64,000 nt of DNA from Marinagarivorans cellulosilyticus (GTDB lineage Bacteria; Pseudomonadota; Gammaproteobacteria; Pseudomonadales; Cellvibrionaceae): positions 372,001 through 436,000 of the forward strand of contig NZ_AP023086.1 of assembly GCF_021655555.1 (NCBI RefSeq), in the 5' to 3' direction. Of this stretch, positions 61,730 to 64,000 are shown in pieces (within the stretch, counting starts at the first letter, position 1; each line of letters starts with the position of its first letter). The notes below the pieces were generated by a model. It was not told the origin of the DNA, did not search any database, and worked only from the letters and a program-made list of their open reading frames with translations. The position numbers and the translations under genes are program-made.

Positions 61730-62587
61730 TTAACCTGTTTTTAGTTTATCTAATACGGCTAACACATCGGATTGATTACCAAGGCATGCCTCGGTAATCA
61801 TTAACCCTCCCAGTTCTCCTACGCCAATAATGTCGTTGGCGCCCGCAATTTCAAAATATTCACGGGCGTGGATATTTAACATCTCTACAATAATTTGTGC
61901 TTCTGGATTGACCTTTCTCGCCAGCATGCAATGGGTTGTAGTAAATGCGTCGGCACCAAACTTTTGTTCGTAATTTGCCAAAACAATAATTTTCTGTGCT
62001 GTATCTGCTGATGCGCGCAATAACATTTGCGTGTCGAGTAAGTTTTTATAGCGGACAAAAAAGACCGCATCGTCTTGAATCGGCTTGTTATCGAGGTCGG
62101 CGATAATGACGACTTCTGTTCCTTTGTGGTGCGGGTCGTTATGGAGGCGTTCGATGATTTTCCGGCCTTTCATATTCCAGCCAATCAGCAGAATATGATT
62201 TTTTGTCTTGATTGGATTCATCCCCATCTCCTCTCTAAGCTTGGTTTCAATGAATAGCGCGGCCATTAAGGCTGAAAATAGGGCGATTAACCCGAGTGAC
62301 ATGAGAATCATCATGACGGTGATGATTCTGCCGCCGGTGGTAATGCTGGTTTTATCGCCAAATCCTACCGTCGACATCGTGCTAATTACGTAATAAATCA
62401 CATCGCCAATATGTTGGAATGCTGGGTTAGTGTGCAGCTCGAAGATGCTGATACCCACAACGCCAAAGGTAAAGACGCTACCGGCATAACCCAAAAACTT
62501 GAGCATTAGCTTCACTTTTACACGGTGAAAAAAGTGCAAAAGTGTGAATACGGAATAGCGCAACTCGCGAAATAATGTGCTAAACAT
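61730..62587 (-). CDS. Kch-like potassium channel with RCK/TrkA-N domain
   Basis: Protein of 285 aa. Two membrane helices (about residues 35-52 and 90-115) flank a pore loop with selectivity filter TVGFGD. A cytoplasmic RCK domain begins HILLIGWNMKGRKIIERL, in which the usual GxGxxG is altered to GWNMKG. ADLDNKP and FVRYKNLLD follow. Two-helix RCK channels of this type (MthK-like) are ligand gated. It is a single-gene unit. Confidence 0.9.
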   Translation of the reverse strand: MFSTLFRELRYSVFTLLHFFHRVKVKLMLKFLGYAGSVFTFGVVGISIFELHTNPAFQHIGDVIYYVISTMSTVGFGDKTSITTGGRIITVMMILMSLGLIALFSALMAALFIETKLREEMGMNPIKTKNHILLIGWNMKGRKIIERLHNDPHHKGTEVVIIADLDNKPIQDDAVFFVRYKNLLDTQMLLRASADTAQKIIVLANYEQKFGADAFTTTHCMLARKVNPEAQIIVEMLNIHAREYFEIAGANDIIGVGELGGLMITEACLGNQSDVLAVLDKLKTG

Positions 62588-62734
62588 GTTGGCTCAGTGA
62601 TTGAGTGTCTTGTAAGTAATTGAATAGGGCTGTAGTAAAATGCCCTAAAGTGTTAACTGTAGTATAGGTAAGGTTGCGTGACTTGCCTTTGCTGAAATGA
62701 CCCTCTTTTAATAGCCAATGTTTAAGGAGTTGTG

Positions 62735-62911
62735 ATGGTTTATAAATGTGCCAGTTTATTGTTTGTCGTCGCTTTTATAGGGTGTGCTAAGCAACCAGAG
62801 CCAACAGGGGTAATTCCTGCGCACCAGCTAAAGGCACTGGAAAAAGCAAAAGCCGTAGAAGGGCTGATCAAGGATAAGGGAGAACAGCATAAGCAATTGC
62901 TAGAGGAGTGA
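62735..62911 (+). CDS. small lipoprotein, 58 aa
   Basis: ATG 62735 follows AAGGAG at a good distance. The product starts MVYKCASLLFVVAFIGC, a short type II signal peptide with lipobox FIGC (Cys17). A 41-residue tail follows that is mostly charged helix (ALEKAKAVEGLIKDKGEQHKQLLEE). Its AGGAGTGA end supplies the ribosome binding site for the following kinase gene, so the two are coupled. I do not recognise the family. Confidence 0.72.
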   Translation: MVYKCASLLFVVAFIGCAKQPEPTGVIPAHQLKALEKAKAVEGLIKDKGEQHKQLLEE

Positions 62912-62915
62912 GAGC

Positions 62916-63863
62916 GTGGCCCAAGTTAATCACGATATGCCGTTTTTTACACAGTTGTTGCAGCAAGTATTTACTCGGCCAGTAAAAATAGTGCATGCGG
63001 CGCCGGTTGGCGGCGGTGATATTCACCATTGTTATCAAATTGTATTGGCTGACAATAGCCACTTTTTTATTAAGTGTAACCACGCGCGCTATGCCAACCT
63101 CTTAGAGCAAGAGCATTATGCGCTTGCGGCACTGCAGCAGGCCTGCGCCATAAAAGTACCGGAAGTACTCGGTACAGGAGAGTGCGAAGGCTATTGTTAC
63201 CTGGTATTGGAGTGGCTAGAGCTGAGTACTAGCGGCGATGAAACCGCACTTGGCCGACAGTTAGCGCAAATGCATCAGCATAGTAGTGATCGCTTTGGTT
63301 GGGCGGCTGATAATTTTATTGGTCACAATGTACAGCACAATACTTGGTGCGAAAGCTGGGCTACTTTTTGGCGAGAGCAACGCTTGCTGCCGCAATTAGC
63401 GATGGCGCTTCAAAGTAGCCATGGGCATGTGCTGTCAAAATATGTGGATGATTTTATTGCTGCCAGCGATGCATTGCTTGATCATCACAACCCAGCACCA
63501 GCATTATTACACGGAGATTTATGGGGTGGTAATAAGGCTTATTTGGCTTCGGGGGAACCTGTTATTTTTGACCCCGCTAGTTATTATGGTGACCCAGAAA
63601 CCGATATCGCGTTCACGCGGCTTTTTGGTGGCTTTGGTGCCGACTTTTATAACTCGTATAACCATGCGCGCAGCTTACTTGCGGGGGCATCAACAAAAGA
63701 TGCAATAGCCGCGTCGCAAGCCTTGAGCCTGCCTGAACAAGTTGTGCAACGACAGGTGTTATATAATATTTATCACCAGCTTAATCACTTTAATTTATTT
63801 GGCGAAGGCTATTTGAGTGATTGCGAACACGCCATATTAAGTGTGATTAAATTTACCCGATAA
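62916..63863 (+). CDS. fructosamine kinase family protein
   Basis: Protein of 315 aa with an aminoglycoside-phosphotransferase-like kinase fold. Motifs include the HCYQIVLADNSHFFIKCN strand with the ATP lysine, the catalytic LLHGDLWGGNKAY, and the metal-binding FDPASYYGDPETDIAF. YniA/FN3K relatives phosphorylate ketoamines such as fructosamine or ribulosamine on proteins, leading to deglycation. The start is GTG 62916, four bases after the lipoprotein stop, with AGGAG just upstream. Confidence 0.9.
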   Translation: MAQVNHDMPFFTQLLQQVFTRPVKIVHAAPVGGGDIHHCYQIVLADNSHFFIKCNHARYANLLEQEHYALAALQQACAIKVPEVLGTGECEGYCYLVLEWLELSTSGDETALGRQLAQMHQHSSDRFGWAADNFIGHNVQHNTWCESWATFWREQRLLPQLAMALQSSHGHVLSKYVDDFIAASDALLDHHNPAPALLHGDLWGGNKAYLASGEPVIFDPASYYGDPETDIAFTRLFGGFGADFYNSYNHARSLLAGASTKDAIAASQALSLPEQVVQRQVLYNIYHQLNHFNLFGEGYLSDCEHAILSVIKFTR

Positions 63864-63864
63864 A

Positions 63865-64000
63865 TTAAATGCTGGCTAGTAAGTTAGGGTAAAGCTTACT
63901 GAGCTGTTTTTGGATATATGCGTAACGTTTAAATTGTTTGTGGTCAGACTTTAAGTCGCCAATAGCGCGTAAACAGCGGCGGCATACTTTTTCGTGTTGG
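63865..64000 (-). CDS. C-terminal part of an unidentified protein (partial)
   Basis: The minus strand is open from the window edge to a TAA at 63865-63867. It gives about 44 codons containing HEKVCRRCLRAIGDLK, KRYAYIQKQLSKLYP and the end LLASI. The CRRC pair may be a metal or thiol site. It is convergent with the fructosamine kinase gene, ending one base past its stop. I do not recognise the family. Confidence 0.6.
   Translation of the reverse strand, partial: QHEKVCRRCLRAIGDLKSDHKQFKRYAYIQKQLSKLYPNLLASI

Overview
The window looks like a chromosomal segment of an aerobic or facultative gammaproteobacterium. Gene content and order (pilMNOPQ-aroK-aroB-SPOR protein-gltBD-hemE, hemA-prfA-prmC-moeB, lolB-ispE-tRNA-Gln-prs-rplY-pth-ychF, pilBCD-coaE-yacG) match Pseudomonas and its relatives. 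A secreted GH5 glycanase, a large TonB-dependent receptor and moderate GC suggest a polysaccharide-degrading marine lineage such as Cellvibrionaceae (Saccharophagus/Teredinibacter/Simiduia type). That genus-level placement is inference from content only. I saw no rRNA operon, CRISPR array, prophage or intact insertion sequence.

Layout. 1-7.0 kb: periplasmic glutathione peroxidase, an outer-membrane barrel, the ribosome-associated GTPase BipA/TypA, the membrane protease HtpX and PBP1A. 7.2-15.4 kb: type IV pilus alignment and secretin operon pilMNOPQ, running into shikimate genes aroK and aroB and a DamX-like SPOR-domain ATPase. 15.8-24.6 kb: glutamate synthase gltBD, hemE and an HD-GYP protein that has lost metal ligands. 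24.6-31.4 kb (minus strand): prs, tRNA-Gln, ispE, lolB, a TPR lipoprotein, rplY, pth and ychF. 31.8-35.8 kb: hemA-prfA-prmC-moeB with overlapping junctions. 35.8-43.7 kb (minus): a TonB-dependent receptor, then yacG-coaE-pilD-pilC-pilB and a ComEA-like DNA-binding protein. 44.0-46.4 kb: pilin pilA, with a sigma-54-like promoter, and a membrane O-antigen-ligase/pilin-glycosylase-like protein.

46.4-64 kb is the accessory part. It starts with a decayed IS4-type transposase. Next comes a two-gene operon encoding a tandem-fused acyl-CoA dehydratase activase (about 1208 aa) and a 601-aa dehydratase-like partner. An FNR/Anr-type palindrome lies where a class II activated promoter would have it, so this looks like an oxygen-regulated radical or electron-transfer system of unknown substrate. 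Beside it is a small envelope redox cassette: a DUF4266 lipoprotein, a DUF3570 barrel and ApbE, with a divergent membrane-tethered LuxR-type regulator. The DUF3570 protein carries an exact ApbE-type flavinylation motif (D-x-x-T-G-A-T), so it may be a covalently flavinylated outer-membrane protein. These two loci are the best candidates for undescribed biology.

The rest of the right end holds a Rap1a/Tai-like secreted protein, a DUF2975/XRE pair, a GGDEF-EAL protein, the GH5 enzyme, a Kch-like potassium channel, a 58-aa lipoprotein, a fructosamine-kinase-family protein and a partial gene at the edge.
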